From positions 229,882-293,881 of the forward strand of contig CAUVYH020000013.1 in NCBI GenBank assembly GCA_963556065.3: a stretch of DNA of 64,000 nucleotides, in the 5' to 3' direction. This DNA comes from JBAXTE01 sp963556065 (GTDB lineage Bacteria; Bacteroidota; Bacteroidia; Bacteroidales; WCHB1-69). Below, piece by piece: positions 27,955 to 36,903 of this stretch. The position numbers and the translations under genes are program-made. Numbering within the stretch: position 1 is the stretch's first letter; every line of letters begins with the position of its first letter. The notes beneath the pieces were generated by a model. That model made no database searches and was not told the DNA's origin. It saw nothing but the letters and a program-made list of their open reading frames with translations.

Positions 27955-28734
27955 ATGAGATTTAAGATAAATTTATCACTTCCAAACCCAAAACTTAAAA
28001 CACTACCGCTGAATTATCAATACGAACTCTCATCGTACATCTACCGCACCATTGCCCGGGGAAATGCCGATTATGCCAATTGGCTGCACGAAAACGGTTT
28101 TAATATCGACGGGAAACAGTTCAGGCTATTTGCTTTTTCCAACCTCGATATCCCCCAAAAGACCATCGATAAAACTCATTCGCAACTGATTATTAAGGGT
28201 GATCGTGCCTCTTTTGACATTTCGTTTCTTCCCGAACGTTCCACCGAAGAGTTTGTAAAAGGAATTTTTGCCGATCAACATTTCAGCATAGGGAACCACG
28301 ACTGCAAAGCGGAATTCCTGATTCAAAACATTGAACTTCTCCCCCAGCCCGATTTTTGTCGCTCCTTTACCGGAACTACAACTTCTCCCATTTGCATCAC
28401 CCTTAAAAACGACAACGGCAAACTCGATTATATCGCTCCAGACAGTCCTCTTGCTCCCGAACTCATTAAAAACAACCTGCTGAACAAATACTTTGCTTTT
28501 TATGGCAAGCCTTACGATAAAGAGCTGTTTTTTGTCTGGAAAACACTAGATATGCCCCGTTCTAAACTAATTACCATTAAAACCGACACGCCGCAGCAAA
28601 CTAAAGTAAGAGGCTTTCACTGCAAGTTTTCGCTTTTTACCACTCCAGAACTGATGAATGTTGCCTATAATGCCGGTATCGGAGAAAAGAACAGCATGGG
28701 GTTTGGGATGATTGAAGAGATTGAAAGGGATTGA
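27955..28734 (+). CDS. cas6: CRISPR-associated endoribonuclease Cas6
   Basis: 259 aa from ATG 27955 (M-R-F-K-I-N-L-S-L-P); a TTG two codons upstream is less likely. The protein has two ferredoxin-like halves. The C-terminal G-rich loop VAYNAGIGEKNSMGFGM is the Cas6 hallmark. A histidine candidate for catalysis is in the N-terminal half (WLHENGFN). It cuts the pre-crRNA within each repeat, which for type I-B leaves an 8-nt 5' handle (ATTGAAAT here, by analogy). Its last codons (I-E-E-I-E-R-D-stop) are already written in the GATTGAA minisatellite that follows. Confidence 0.92.
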   Translation: MRFKINLSLPNPKLKTLPLNYQYELSSYIYRTIARGNADYANWLHENGFNIDGKQFRLFAFSNLDIPQKTIDKTHSQLIIKGDRASFDISFLPERSTEEFVKGIFADQHFSIGNHDCKAEFLIQNIELLPQPDFCRSFTGTTTSPICITLKNDNGKLDYIAPDSPLAPELIKNNLLNKYFAFYGKPYDKELFFVWKTLDMPRSKLITIKTDTPQQTKVRGFHCKFSLFTTPELMNVAYNAGIGEKNSMGFGMIEEIERD

Positions 28735-28803
28735 AAGGGATTGAAGGAGATTGAAATTGAAGGAGATTGAAAAAGATTGAAGAGATTGAAAAAGATTGAG
28801 GAA
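28709..28803 (+). repeat. GATTGAA-type purine-rich tract A (3' end of cas6)
   Basis: About ten units of GATTGAA plus 2-5 purines, starting inside the last codons of cas6 and running past its stop. All purines except the TT pair. Similar tracts lie after cas4 and cas1. Confidence 0.8.
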
Positions 28804-28870
28804 TGCGCTTTGTCATGCTGACTTCGGGAAGCATCTATGCCGACAAAGCTACTTAAGTGACAGATTGAGG
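28795..28870 (+). repeat. Hairpin element, copy 1, embedded in tract A
   Basis: Between two ATTGAGG ends lies GCTTTGTC...GACAAAGC (8-bp outer stem) with an inner ATGCT...AGCAT stem around CTTCGGGAAG. Copy 2 is at 37017-37090. Confidence 0.75.
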
Positions 28871-28895
28871 AAAATAATAAAACAACAAATAAGAT

Positions 28896-29462
28896 ATGAC
28901 TTTGCAATTTAAAATTCAGCTAAAGAACTTGAGTAATCCCACCGTATGGCGAAGGATACAGGTGCCCGGTACATTCACGTTTCATGATTTGCACTTGGTT
29001 ATTCAACGCGTTTTTCCCTGGGATGATTATCACATGTATCTGTTTTCTCCCTCCGGATATGGCTCGCATCCAACTATTGCCATTTCCAGCGACGACGACT
29101 GGGAAGCCCCCGAATTCGATGCTCTTGAAACTAAATTGAACGAACTTTTTAAAACCGAAAAACAAACTTATACCTACATTTACGACTTTGGCGACGATTG
29201 GATTCATAAAATTACACTGGAAAAAATTCTACCCGAGAATATTACCATTCCCAAATGCATTAAAGGAAACGGTAAATGTCCTCCCGAAGATTGCGGCGGT
29301 CCATGGGGCTACGAGAACCTTTTGGAAATACTAGACAATCCAAAACACGAAGAACATAAGAATATAAAAGAATGGCTCGGACTGAAAAAAAACGAAAAGT
29401 GGGATGAAAACGAATTTGATTTGGAAGAAGTGAATGAATGGTTGGAAAGTGAATTTGATTAA
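28896..29462 (+). CDS. Plasmid pRiA4b ORF-3 family protein
   Basis: 188 aa. It carries the family signatures NPTVWRRIQVPGTFTFHDLH, YIYDFGDDWIHKITLEKILP and CPPEDCGGPWGYENLLEIL. The family is widespread in mobile and defence contexts and has no established activity. It is the first non-cas gene in the locus, between cas6 and cas8 and on the same strand, with 26 nt to cas8. It sits directly behind tract A and its hairpin element, so it may have been inserted with them. The C-terminus is very acidic (EENEFDLEEVNEW-like). Confidence 0.85.
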   Translation: MTLQFKIQLKNLSNPTVWRRIQVPGTFTFHDLHLVIQRVFPWDDYHMYLFSPSGYGSHPTIAISSDDDWEAPEFDALETKLNELFKTEKQTYTYIYDFGDDWIHKITLEKILPENITIPKCIKGNGKCPPEDCGGPWGYENLLEILDNPKHEEHKNIKEWLGLKKNEKWDENEFDLEEVNEWLESEFD

Positions 29463-29488
29463 TTAAATTGAAAAACAAAAAGATTAGC

Positions 29489-31522
29489 ATGAAGATATTT
29501 GAATCTTACACGGGAAACGCAATGCTTAATAACGCTTTAATGACAATTGAAGCTTTAGCAAATCTGAATAATGTCTCCGAAATAACCCCAGAGATATTAA
29601 TTAGACTATATCAAGAGCCGATAAAAGGAAATTCTTTGATTAGTCTAAATTTGCGATTAAAGAGTTATACTATGATTTTCAGTTTGAATAATCCGTTAGT
29701 AAATCCAGCAAAAAAAATAGAATTAATGGGGCAGCGGGTTTATGATGGAATTCTTCAGTCAATTATAACAAACTGCAAAATCGAAGGTGATCATATTTGC
29801 GAGATTTCAGGGTTGCGTTTTCAGAAGACGTTTGAGGATTATTATATCCTCGAAGTTGAAAAATTAAAAGAGTTTGTTAGGTCCAAAAAATTAGACAGTA
29901 AAAAAGAAAAAATAGAATTAGCAAATTTAGATAAAACAGACTTTTCATTAAATCGTTGCTGGTTTCCATTGATAGGGGGATTAGGTTCTGATGCACAAGC
30001 ATTACCACAAGCTAAATTTGCATTAAAGATTCATCCAATTTGCATTGCAATCATGCAATTTTTACCATTATCATCTCTTTTATATAAAGGTGGGATTCTT
30101 TTGATAGATTCATCAAATATTGAATTTTCGAGACGCTATATAAAACAAAATTTAGAAGTTGTAAAACAGAAAATTGAATTGGTAAAAGAAACTGAACCCA
30201 TTGAAAATATTAAAGATTTTGCAAAAGGAAACTATTTAAATAAAGCTCTCGAATTAATTGATGAAAAGAATTTTGAAGATGACTACTCTGATCTCAACCT
30301 TTGGAGTTTTTCAAATTCAGGAACAGGTGCAAGTTGTGAAATTGATAGAATTCCAAATACTTTGATACGAAAATTATTAAACCTCCGATCTATTCCAACA
30401 ATAAGATTTGAACTTAAACTAATAGTTGAAAATAGAGATGTATCTGGTGGATTTATTTCTTCTTTAGAAGATAATCAGGATTGGTGGGGTTTGTATCCAG
30501 CAAAGAAATATGATGGAGTAAGTGTTCCTTTTTTTGAATCGTATTATCAAATAATTGGACATAAAAAAAATATTATTTATGCCAAATATATAGCTTATTT
30601 AATTTCAAAATATAAATCAAAATCATTTGACAAATATCTGAACAAGTCAGATGCCTACAATGAAGATACTTATAAGAACGATTTATATTCGATCCTTACA
30701 AAAGCAACTGAAGACGGATTTTGGAGCTTAGAACACCAGTTGCGAATTTTAGACAATCAGGAACTTCCAATCAAAAACTCCTCATATGGATTATATAAAA
30801 CAATTCATTTTTTTTATCAAAAACTTTCTTTTATAGAAGCTATACCTGAATTGGACACATTAAACACAGATGCGAGTAATTTACTCAAATGGATAATTAC
30901 CTTAATAAAAAAAGACAATAACACAACGGCAATAATTAAACGCCTAATAGATAAACAAGAATATATTAATGTTGGATATAACGAACTGTTTTTACGCTCT
31001 GCGTCAGATCATTCGGTTTCAATTAAAAATATTTTTGAGGCATTTTATAATCTTAACGGCACCAATAATAGATTTGGATTAAATGAATTGCTGCATCTTT
31101 TTTTCTTACAACCAATACCGGAAATACTTGACGATAATTCTGATTTAAAAATAACATATAACAAAGTTACTAATTCGTATCTTTATTGGTTTGAAGTATT
31201 TGAAAAATTCTCATTAGATTATCAAACATATTACTTTGATAAATATGAAAATAAGGAAACAGGGAATAAACCATATAATAAATATTTGAATCAGATTACT
31301 TCAATACCCAATGAAAATACACACTTTTTACATTGGTTAGATGAAGCTATCACAAATACAAATGAATTTCTAAACGAAAATATAGAAAAAAAAGAAGATC
31401 AATGGTCTGATTCTATATTGTATAATCCTAACGGAGAATTTTCCGTTGGATTTGCTCGCTTTGCTATTCAACTCTCATTACGGAAAGTATATTTTAAAAC
31501 TATTAATAACAATCAATTTTAA
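29489..31522 (+). CDS. cas8b: Type I-B Cascade large subunit Cas8 (Cst1-like)
   Basis: 677 aa from ATG 29489 (M-K-I-F-E-S-Y-T-G-N); a TTG seven codons earlier is less likely. Sequence is typical of Cst1/Cas8a1-b1 proteins of Bacteroidota I-B (Tneap) loci: YTGNAMLNNALMTIEALANL at the N-terminus, GLGSDAQALPQAKFALKIHP and SLLYKGGILLIDSS centrally, and GFARFAIQLSLRKVYF at the end. Cas8 recognises the PAM and recruits Cas3. It lies immediately upstream of cas7 (5-nt gap). Family assignment rests on position as much as on motifs, because Cas8 proteins diverge strongly. Confidence 0.82.
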   Translation: MKIFESYTGNAMLNNALMTIEALANLNNVSEITPEILIRLYQEPIKGNSLISLNLRLKSYTMIFSLNNPLVNPAKKIELMGQRVYDGILQSIITNCKIEGDHICEISGLRFQKTFEDYYILEVEKLKEFVRSKKLDSKKEKIELANLDKTDFSLNRCWFPLIGGLGSDAQALPQAKFALKIHPICIAIMQFLPLSSLLYKGGILLIDSSNIEFSRRYIKQNLEVVKQKIELVKETEPIENIKDFAKGNYLNKALELIDEKNFEDDYSDLNLWSFSNSGTGASCEIDRIPNTLIRKLLNLRSIPTIRFELKLIVENRDVSGGFISSLEDNQDWWGLYPAKKYDGVSVPFFESYYQIIGHKKNIIYAKYIAYLISKYKSKSFDKYLNKSDAYNEDTYKNDLYSILTKATEDGFWSLEHQLRILDNQELPIKNSSYGLYKTIHFFYQKLSFIEAIPELDTLNTDASNLLKWIITLIKKDNNTTAIIKRLIDKQEYINVGYNELFLRSASDHSVSIKNIFEAFYNLNGTNNRFGLNELLHLFFLQPIPEILDDNSDLKITYNKVTNSYLYWFEVFEKFSLDYQTYYFDKYENKETGNKPYNKYLNQITSIPNENTHFLHWLDEAITNTNEFLNENIEKKEDQWSDSILYNPNGEFSVGFARFAIQLSLRKVYFKTINNNQF

Positions 31523-31527
31523 TAAAA

Positions 31528-32565
31528 ATGGCAAATTTAAAAAACATTTCAGGGGCATTATTAATTGATGCAAGTGCTGCTTTTCTAAACGGAGCAGGTT
31601 TAGGAGTTGGAGAAGATAAAAACAAGGTCATTCCTAAAACATTTAAAGAAAAAGTAAATAACCGTTTTGAAGAAGTTCCATATGTATCGGCTCAATCGTG
31701 GCGCAGATGGCTACGTGATACTACAAACGAAGAAAATGGATGGAATCCGAGTGAACTAAGGGCAATTGGTGATGGGTCGGAAAAGGGATCTACAAATAAG
31801 ATTGCAACAGAACTGAATCCAATTGATTTTCCAGAAGACGATTTATTCGGATATATGAAAAGCGGAAAAAAAGAAGAAGAAAGTATCCAAAGAACTTCTC
31901 CCTTTAAATCATCAATTTTAAAAGGCATTCGTAATATGCGAGCATTAAATGTAGATGAAGCATTCGTACATTTAAAAGAAGGAACTCCTCTTCCATATTC
32001 AACTCGCTTCTATTCCACACATTTAGAAGGATTTTTTAATTTAGAATATTACCGCTTAGGGGTATATGATAATTTAGGAAGTCACCAAGAATTATCGAAT
32101 GAATTAATCGATAAAAAGAAAGAACTTTTTGAAATAACTGATATTTGTTATGGTACAAAAAAGTTTCCTAAATATACTCGTAAAGATGCACAGCAGATAA
32201 GAAAAACAAATGCCGCCGGTTTACTCAAGGGTTTAGCTTTTTTGCGTGGAGGAGCTAAACTAGCTGCATTCGGAGCGGATGTTTCTCCTAAAGTATTAAT
32301 ATTGGCAGGTATGGATTCAGCTAATCCTGTGTTTAATAATCTTTTTATAGGTACTGGTGAAAAACCGATATTGAATATCGAAGCTATTAAAGAAATAGCG
32401 AAAGATTATGAAACAAAACTTGCTACACCTATTTATATTGGAATCAGAACTGGATATTTGCAAAATGAAAGTGAGATTAAAGATTTGGAAAAGAAAGGAT
32501 TCATAATTAGCTCACCTATTGGAATTGTTAAAGAATTCACAGAAAAGTATTTGAAAAATGAATAG
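31528..32565 (+). CDS. cas7: Cascade backbone protein Cas7 (Cst2/DevR)
   Basis: 345 aa. Cas7 of the DevR/Cst2 group forms the helical crRNA-binding filament of Cascade. Motifs include NISGALLIDASAAFLNGAG, VPYVSAQSWRRWLRDT (the conserved aromatic/arginine patch), AGLLKGLAFLRGGAKLAAFG and ILAGMDSANPVFNNLF. The stop overlaps the cas5 start by 8 nt, so cas7-cas5 are translationally coupled. Confidence 0.92.
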   Translation: MANLKNISGALLIDASAAFLNGAGLGVGEDKNKVIPKTFKEKVNNRFEEVPYVSAQSWRRWLRDTTNEENGWNPSELRAIGDGSEKGSTNKIATELNPIDFPEDDLFGYMKSGKKEEESIQRTSPFKSSILKGIRNMRALNVDEAFVHLKEGTPLPYSTRFYSTHLEGFFNLEYYRLGVYDNLGSHQELSNELIDKKKELFEITDICYGTKKFPKYTRKDAQQIRKTNAAGLLKGLAFLRGGAKLAAFGADVSPKVLILAGMDSANPVFNNLFIGTGEKPILNIEAIKEIAKDYETKLATPIYIGIRTGYLQNESEIKDLEKKGFIISSPIGIVKEFTEKYLKNE

Positions 32566-33232
32566 CATTTTAGAAATTAAATTTTCTGGGTGGACTGCAA
32601 CACCAAGAATGCCTTTTATTCTTTCAGGTAATGCTCTGTGTCTTCCTGTGCCAACTTATTCATTGCTTCTTGGGATGATAGGTTGTTGCTTAGGAAGAAT
32701 TATTGACCCAAGAGAAGTCAAGATTGGATTTCATTATTCTTACGATACGAATGCAACTGACTTAGAGACTCGTCAGCGATTAGAATTTGATGGAAAAAGA
32801 ATAAAAAAACATTCAAAGGGTAGCGATGCATATTCCAGAGAATTTCACGTAAATCCTGTATTAATAGTATGGTTGGATAGATTGGATTGGAAGGAATTTT
32901 TCTTAAATCCGATTGGGACACCGTCTTTGGGTCGCTCTCAGGACATTTTAAAAATAGAAGAAGTAAGGATAATTGATGTAAAAGAAGAGATAGAAGCATC
33001 AATTTCAGGGACAATGTTGCCTTACAAGTCAACATTACAAGTTGCAGGTCAATTGGTTCAATTAGCGGAAGCTTATCAAGAAAATGATGAAGTAGGAAGT
33101 GGACGGACTCCAACAAAAACAGGAATTTTTATTGCTATACCACAAGATAGTAATAACAAAATAAAGCACTCAAACTTGTTTTCGACTGTTGAAGAAAATT
33201 CAAAAAGCTTTTATTTACATACTTTTGAATAA
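32558..33232 (+). CDS. cas5: Cascade subunit Cas5 (Cas5t type)
   Basis: 224 aa. RAMP protein that binds the crRNA 5' handle. It has the Cas5 N-terminal pattern (ILEIKFSGWTATPRMPFI; LCLPVPTYSLLLGMIGCCLG, the strand-helix with the G-x-x-G kink) and FLNPIGTPSLGRSQDIL, typical of Cas5. It overlaps cas7 by 8 nt and is followed directly by cas3. Confidence 0.9.
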   Translation: MNSILEIKFSGWTATPRMPFILSGNALCLPVPTYSLLLGMIGCCLGRIIDPREVKIGFHYSYDTNATDLETRQRLEFDGKRIKKHSKGSDAYSREFHVNPVLIVWLDRLDWKEFFLNPIGTPSLGRSQDILKIEEVRIIDVKEEIEASISGTMLPYKSTLQVAGQLVQLAEAYQENDEVGSGRTPTKTGIFIAIPQDSNNKIKHSNLFSTVEENSKSFYLHTFE

Positions 33233-33233
33233 A

Positions 33234-35510
33234 ATGATGAACGAATTTTTCGATCAATTTTTAGCGAAAAGCGATGGAACAACATTAGGTGAGCACACTC
33301 ATCATGTGATTACGGCAGGGAATAATCTTATCGTAAACCTGCCGTTTTCACCTGCTGAGGAAAAAATATGGAAACAAAAACTATTTCAGTGTGCGGTTTT
33401 ACATGATTTTGGAAAAATTCATCCTCTTTTTCAAAGGAGACTTAAAGGAGATCGTAATGTTAGCATTCGGCATGAAATTGTATCCTTATGGCTTTGCGAA
33501 AACTATTTGAGTCTTACAGATGACGTATTATTTGCAATTGCAACACATCACAAAGGAGTTATATCTCATTTAGATACAGATAAAAGACTGGAGCTTTATA
33601 ATCTCCAAGATGAAGTCCATGAGTTGTATTCAATAGCTCCTGAACTATTAACAGCAAAAACCATTAATGATTGGATTCTATTGATGAATCTAAAAGAAAC
33701 TGTAAAGAGCGTGAGTGCAGAGCAGTATCAAATATCAAAAAGAACGATTAAAATTTTATGGGAAATATATCAAGTTGATTCGTTACGTGATTTTGAAGAT
33801 AGAAAAAAACTTTCATTGATGAGGGCATTATTAATTGCGGCTGATCATATCGGGTCTGCAAGATTAGAAAATGACATACCAAAATATAAATCTATTTCAA
33901 TCAATGATTTTGCTCCCAGAGATAAGTTAGGTAATATTTTGACTTTCCGTAATTTTCAGGATCAATTACGACACATAAAAACAGATGTTATTTTACATGC
34001 CCCTACTGGTTCAGGAAAAACAGAAGCTGCGCTAAATTGGGTTTTTGCAAACCAAAAGAAAAATGTTCGTTTATTTTATCTTTTACCTTATACAGCAAGC
34101 ATTAATGCCATGGTAACAAGGTTACAAAAAATATACGGAAATAACATTGTTACTGCGTTACATTCAAAAACATTAGACTTCTTTTATCAGCAATTAGCAG
34201 ATGAAAGTTCAAATGATGAAATAAACTATATAGCAATAAGTCAAGAAGCAAGAACAAAGAAAATTTTTTCAAGTGAAATCTTCTATCCTGTCAAGATAGC
34301 AACTCTTCATCAGATTTTAAAAACCTCATTAAAAGGAAAAGGTTGGGAGTTTTCGTTGTTTGATTATAAAGATGCGCTATTTATCATTGATGAATTTCAT
34401 ACTTATGATGCTTTGTTGACAGGATTAATGCTCGCGAGTATTAAACTTTTCAAAAAGCTATTCAATGCAAAATTCCTTTTTATGTCGGCAACTATACCTG
34501 AATTCATGTTAAGTAAAATAGTGACTGAAGTATTTGATGGTGATTTCGCAAAATTAATAAGACCTAATCCCGACATTGTTTCTGATGCAGAAATCCTTAA
34601 TAAAAAAAGACACCAATTAAAATGTAGGCCAAACCAATCCATACAGGATGCCATCCCACTGATAAATAAATGTCTGGAAGCTGGAAAAAGTGTTTTGATT
34701 ATAGTAAATAATGTAAAAACTTGCCAAAATCTATATGACGAAATAGGATTTGATGGTTCAAAAAGATTATTACATAGTGGTTTTCATAGAAGATCAAGAA
34801 CCGAGATAGAGAAAGAAATTACAAACGATGATGTTTCAAAAAGACCACAGCTATTAATTGCAACACAAGCAGTTGAAGTAAGTTTGGATATAGATTATAA
34901 CGTGGCCTTTATAGAAAATGCACCTATTGATGCGCTAATACAAAGATTCGGAAGAGTAAACAGGGCAGGGAAACTTAAAAATGACAATGGAGAGAGCATA
35001 TTAGCTCCAATTTATTTGTTTGAAAATATTTTGGGAAAAACTCCTTTTTATGACAATGAAGTTCTTGGTAATACATGGAGATTGCTTTTAGAGTTAAACA
35101 ACCAGTCCTTATCTGAAGGTGATTTGATTAAAGTTTGTAATTTGGTGTATGATAAAGGATATACCGAAACACAAGAAAAAGATTTTGAAAAAGGATTAAA
35201 CAACTCAATCATTAAGAACTTTGAAGGAAACTGGATTGCAGGCCACTGGTATGATTGGATAGAAGACTCAATAGAAAGTGATAATAAAAAAGTTGAAATC
35301 TTATGTAGCAATCTTATTGATGAATATGATTCTTATATTAATGAAAAAAGATATATTGAAGCTTCTCAACTAATAGTATCTGTTTATTTTTATCAAATTC
35401 ATAATACAAATAAAGTCTATGATAAAAAAAGAAATGTAATTGTGGCATATGATTTTGTTTATGATTCAACAATTGGTTTCAAACTAAACAAAGAAGATAT
35501 TTTTCTATAA
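33234..35510 (+). CDS. cas3: CRISPR-associated helicase/nuclease Cas3
   Basis: 758 aa from ATG 33234, 1 nt after the cas5 stop; the longer frame would lie inside cas5. The N-terminal HD nuclease has GEHTHHVITAGN, CAVLHDFGKIHPLFQRRL, IATHHKG and AADHIGSARL. The SF2 helicase has Walker A LHAPTGSGKTEAALNW, motif II FIIDEFHTYDAL (D-E-F-H, usual is DExH), motif III FMSATIP, motif V QAVEVSLDIDY and motif VI LIQRFGRVNRAGK. All catalytic motifs appear intact, so the effector should unwind and degrade target DNA recruited by Cascade. Confidence 0.95.
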   Translation: MMNEFFDQFLAKSDGTTLGEHTHHVITAGNNLIVNLPFSPAEEKIWKQKLFQCAVLHDFGKIHPLFQRRLKGDRNVSIRHEIVSLWLCENYLSLTDDVLFAIATHHKGVISHLDTDKRLELYNLQDEVHELYSIAPELLTAKTINDWILLMNLKETVKSVSAEQYQISKRTIKILWEIYQVDSLRDFEDRKKLSLMRALLIAADHIGSARLENDIPKYKSISINDFAPRDKLGNILTFRNFQDQLRHIKTDVILHAPTGSGKTEAALNWVFANQKKNVRLFYLLPYTASINAMVTRLQKIYGNNIVTALHSKTLDFFYQQLADESSNDEINYIAISQEARTKKIFSSEIFYPVKIATLHQILKTSLKGKGWEFSLFDYKDALFIIDEFHTYDALLTGLMLASIKLFKKLFNAKFLFMSATIPEFMLSKIVTEVFDGDFAKLIRPNPDIVSDAEILNKKRHQLKCRPNQSIQDAIPLINKCLEAGKSVLIIVNNVKTCQNLYDEIGFDGSKRLLHSGFHRRSRTEIEKEITNDDVSKRPQLLIATQAVEVSLDIDYNVAFIENAPIDALIQRFGRVNRAGKLKNDNGESILAPIYLFENILGKTPFYDNEVLGNTWRLLLELNNQSLSEGDLIKVCNLVYDKGYTETQEKDFEKGLNNSIIKNFEGNWIAGHWYDWIEDSIESDNKKVEILCSNLIDEYDSYINEKRYIEASQLIVSVYFYQIHNTNKVYDKKRNVIVAYDFVYDSTIGFKLNKEDIFL

Positions 35511-35538
35511 ATTAATATTTTTTTTAAGATAATAATAT

Positions 35539-36060
35539 ATGCCCAAATCAACCTTAAAAACACACTTACAAACGCTAAGTAAAGAGCAAATCATTGAAGT
35601 TGTACTTGAATTATACGACAACATGAAGCCTGTTAAGGAGTATTTCGAGTTTTATTTAAGCCCGAACGAAAAAGAGATGCTGGAGAGATACCGGGCGGTA
35701 ATTGTTGCCGAATTTTATCCCTCCGGTAGAAATGGCTTTCCTAAAACTCGATTTTCGGTGGCCAAGAAAGCCATTTCCGACTTCCGTAACCTTAAACCCG
35801 CTCCCGAACTGCTGGCCGATTTAATGCTTACGCTGCCCGAACTGGCCTGTAAATTGGCTTATGAATGTGGCGGCATGACCGAACAATACAGCATCAGCAC
35901 GCCAAACAACTTTAAAGTTGCACTTGAATATATGCGTAAAAATAATTTATTAAACAGGTTTAAACCTCGTTGCCAGGATTGTTTAAATTACGCTTCAAAT
36001 TGTGGATACGGTCTGGAAGACGATATTTCCGAAATTTACCATGCCTATTACGGAAACTGA
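35539..36060 (+). CDS. DUF6155-like protein
   Basis: 173 aa. It begins STLKTHLQTLSKEQIIEVVL and ELYDNMKPVKEYFEFYL, the start typical of DUF6155 proteins. Later regions are ERYRAVIVAEFYPSGRNGF and LPELACKLAYECGGMTEQY. A C-terminal CQDCLNYASNCGYG triple-Cys segment could bind a metal. No known function. It lies 28 nt after cas3 and separates the interference module from the acquisition module. Codon use looks more GC-rich than cas8/cas7/cas3 and closer to cas4/cas1. Confidence 0.7.
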   Translation: MPKSTLKTHLQTLSKEQIIEVVLELYDNMKPVKEYFEFYLSPNEKEMLERYRAVIVAEFYPSGRNGFPKTRFSVAKKAISDFRNLKPAPELLADLMLTLPELACKLAYECGGMTEQYSISTPNNFKVALEYMRKNNLLNRFKPRCQDCLNYASNCGYGLEDDISEIYHAYYGN

Positions 36061-36242
36061 TTTTTGCAACCGGATGAACAGAGCATTCTTTAATATTATC
36101 TAACCCTTCGCCTATGCCAGACCCAAAAACACCATTAAAACCCGGCAATTGGGAGATAAGGAAAATTTCATACAAATGCATTACCACTTACCCGAATCGA
36201 ATATTTCAGACGATTGGCTATAATAATTAAAATCAAAAAATC
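36061..36242 (+). other. Short intergenic gap with a possible decayed small ORF
   Basis: An ATG at 36115 opens M-P-D-P-K-T-P-L-K-P-G. A neighbouring frame gives the more protein-like F-I-Q-M-H-Y-H-L-P-E-S-N-I-S-D-D-W-L-stop at about 36222. One indel would join them. It could be a remnant of about 35 aa; weak. Confidence 0.25.
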
Positions 36243-36746
36243 ATGCAAATTACAGGAACCCATTTTAATTATTACCATGTTTGCCAACGAAAGTTGTGGC
36301 TATTTGCCAACGGCATTAGCATGGAACACTCCTCGGATCTGGTTTACGAGGGAGAACTCATTCATGAAACCTCCTACCCTCAGCGCTCCGAACGATACGA
36401 GGAACTCGAAATCGATGGCATTAAACTCGACTTCTACGATGCCCGCAACAAGGTGATTCACGAAATCAAGAAATCGGATAAAGTGGAGGATGCTCACGAA
36501 TGGCAATTGAAATATTACATCCACGTACTGGAACGTAACGGAATTGAAGGTGTTAGCGGAATTTTAGAATATCCAACGCTACGACAAAAAAATATTGTAA
36601 CTCTTTCGGAAAGTGATAGGGTTTACATCAAAAACGTTATCCAGGATATTGAAGCAATTCTAAACAGCGACTCCTGCCCTCCCCGCCTTGAATCGAAAAT
36701 TTGCAAAAATTGTAGTTATTATGAGTTTTGTTTTGTAGGGGATTGA
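36243..36746 (+). CDS. cas4: CRISPR-associated exonuclease Cas4
   Basis: 167 aa. RecB-family nuclease with an Fe-S cluster. It trims prespacers and helps select PAMs with Cas1-Cas2. Visible are the first cluster cysteine (YYHVCQRKLWLF), the RecB motifs (YEGELIHETSYPQR; IEIDGIKLDFYD-like LEIDGIKLDFYDAR; VIHEIKKSDK), QLKYYIHVL, and the last three cluster cysteines (KICKNCSYYEFC). Complete. Its final G-D-stop is formed by the first unit of tract B, as with cas6. Confidence 0.93.
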   Translation: MQITGTHFNYYHVCQRKLWLFANGISMEHSSDLVYEGELIHETSYPQRSERYEELEIDGIKLDFYDARNKVIHEIKKSDKVEDAHEWQLKYYIHVLERNGIEGVSGILEYPTLRQKNIVTLSESDRVYIKNVIQDIEAILNSDSCPPRLESKICKNCSYYEFCFVGD

Positions 36747-36810
36747 AGAGATTGGAGGGATTGAGGGGATTGAAGTAAGATTGATACAAGATTGAAGAGA
36801 GATTGGGGAA
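36744..36810 (+). repeat. GATTGAA-type purine-rich tract B (3' end of cas4)
   Basis: Units GATTGAAGA, GATTGGAGG, GATTGAGGG, GATTGAAGT and so on, beginning in the cas4 stop codon and running up to the second cas4 tail. Confidence 0.8.
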
Positions 36811-36903
36811 ATTTTAGGCAACGACACGTGTCCGCCCTGCATCGATGGGAAGATTTGCAAGAACTGCAGCTATTTTGAGTTTTGCTATGTAGGAGAAGAG
36901 TGA
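36805..36903 (+). pseudogene. Second, divergent cas4 3' end
   Basis: In frame to TGA 36901-36903 it reads G-N-D-T-C-P-P-C-I-D-G then KICKNCSYFEFCYVGEE. The intact Cas4 ends C-P-P-R-L-E-S then KICKNCSYYEFCFVGD. This is a clear homologous but divergent copy of only the last ~30 codons, separated from the intact gene by tract B and followed by tract C. It suggests replacement of an older cas4 by recombination. Confidence 0.8.

Noticed and set aside
33189..33233. Extended cas3 start inside cas5
   Set aside because: The ATG at 33234 directly after the cas5 stop fits the HD-domain start; the extension has no Cas3 features.
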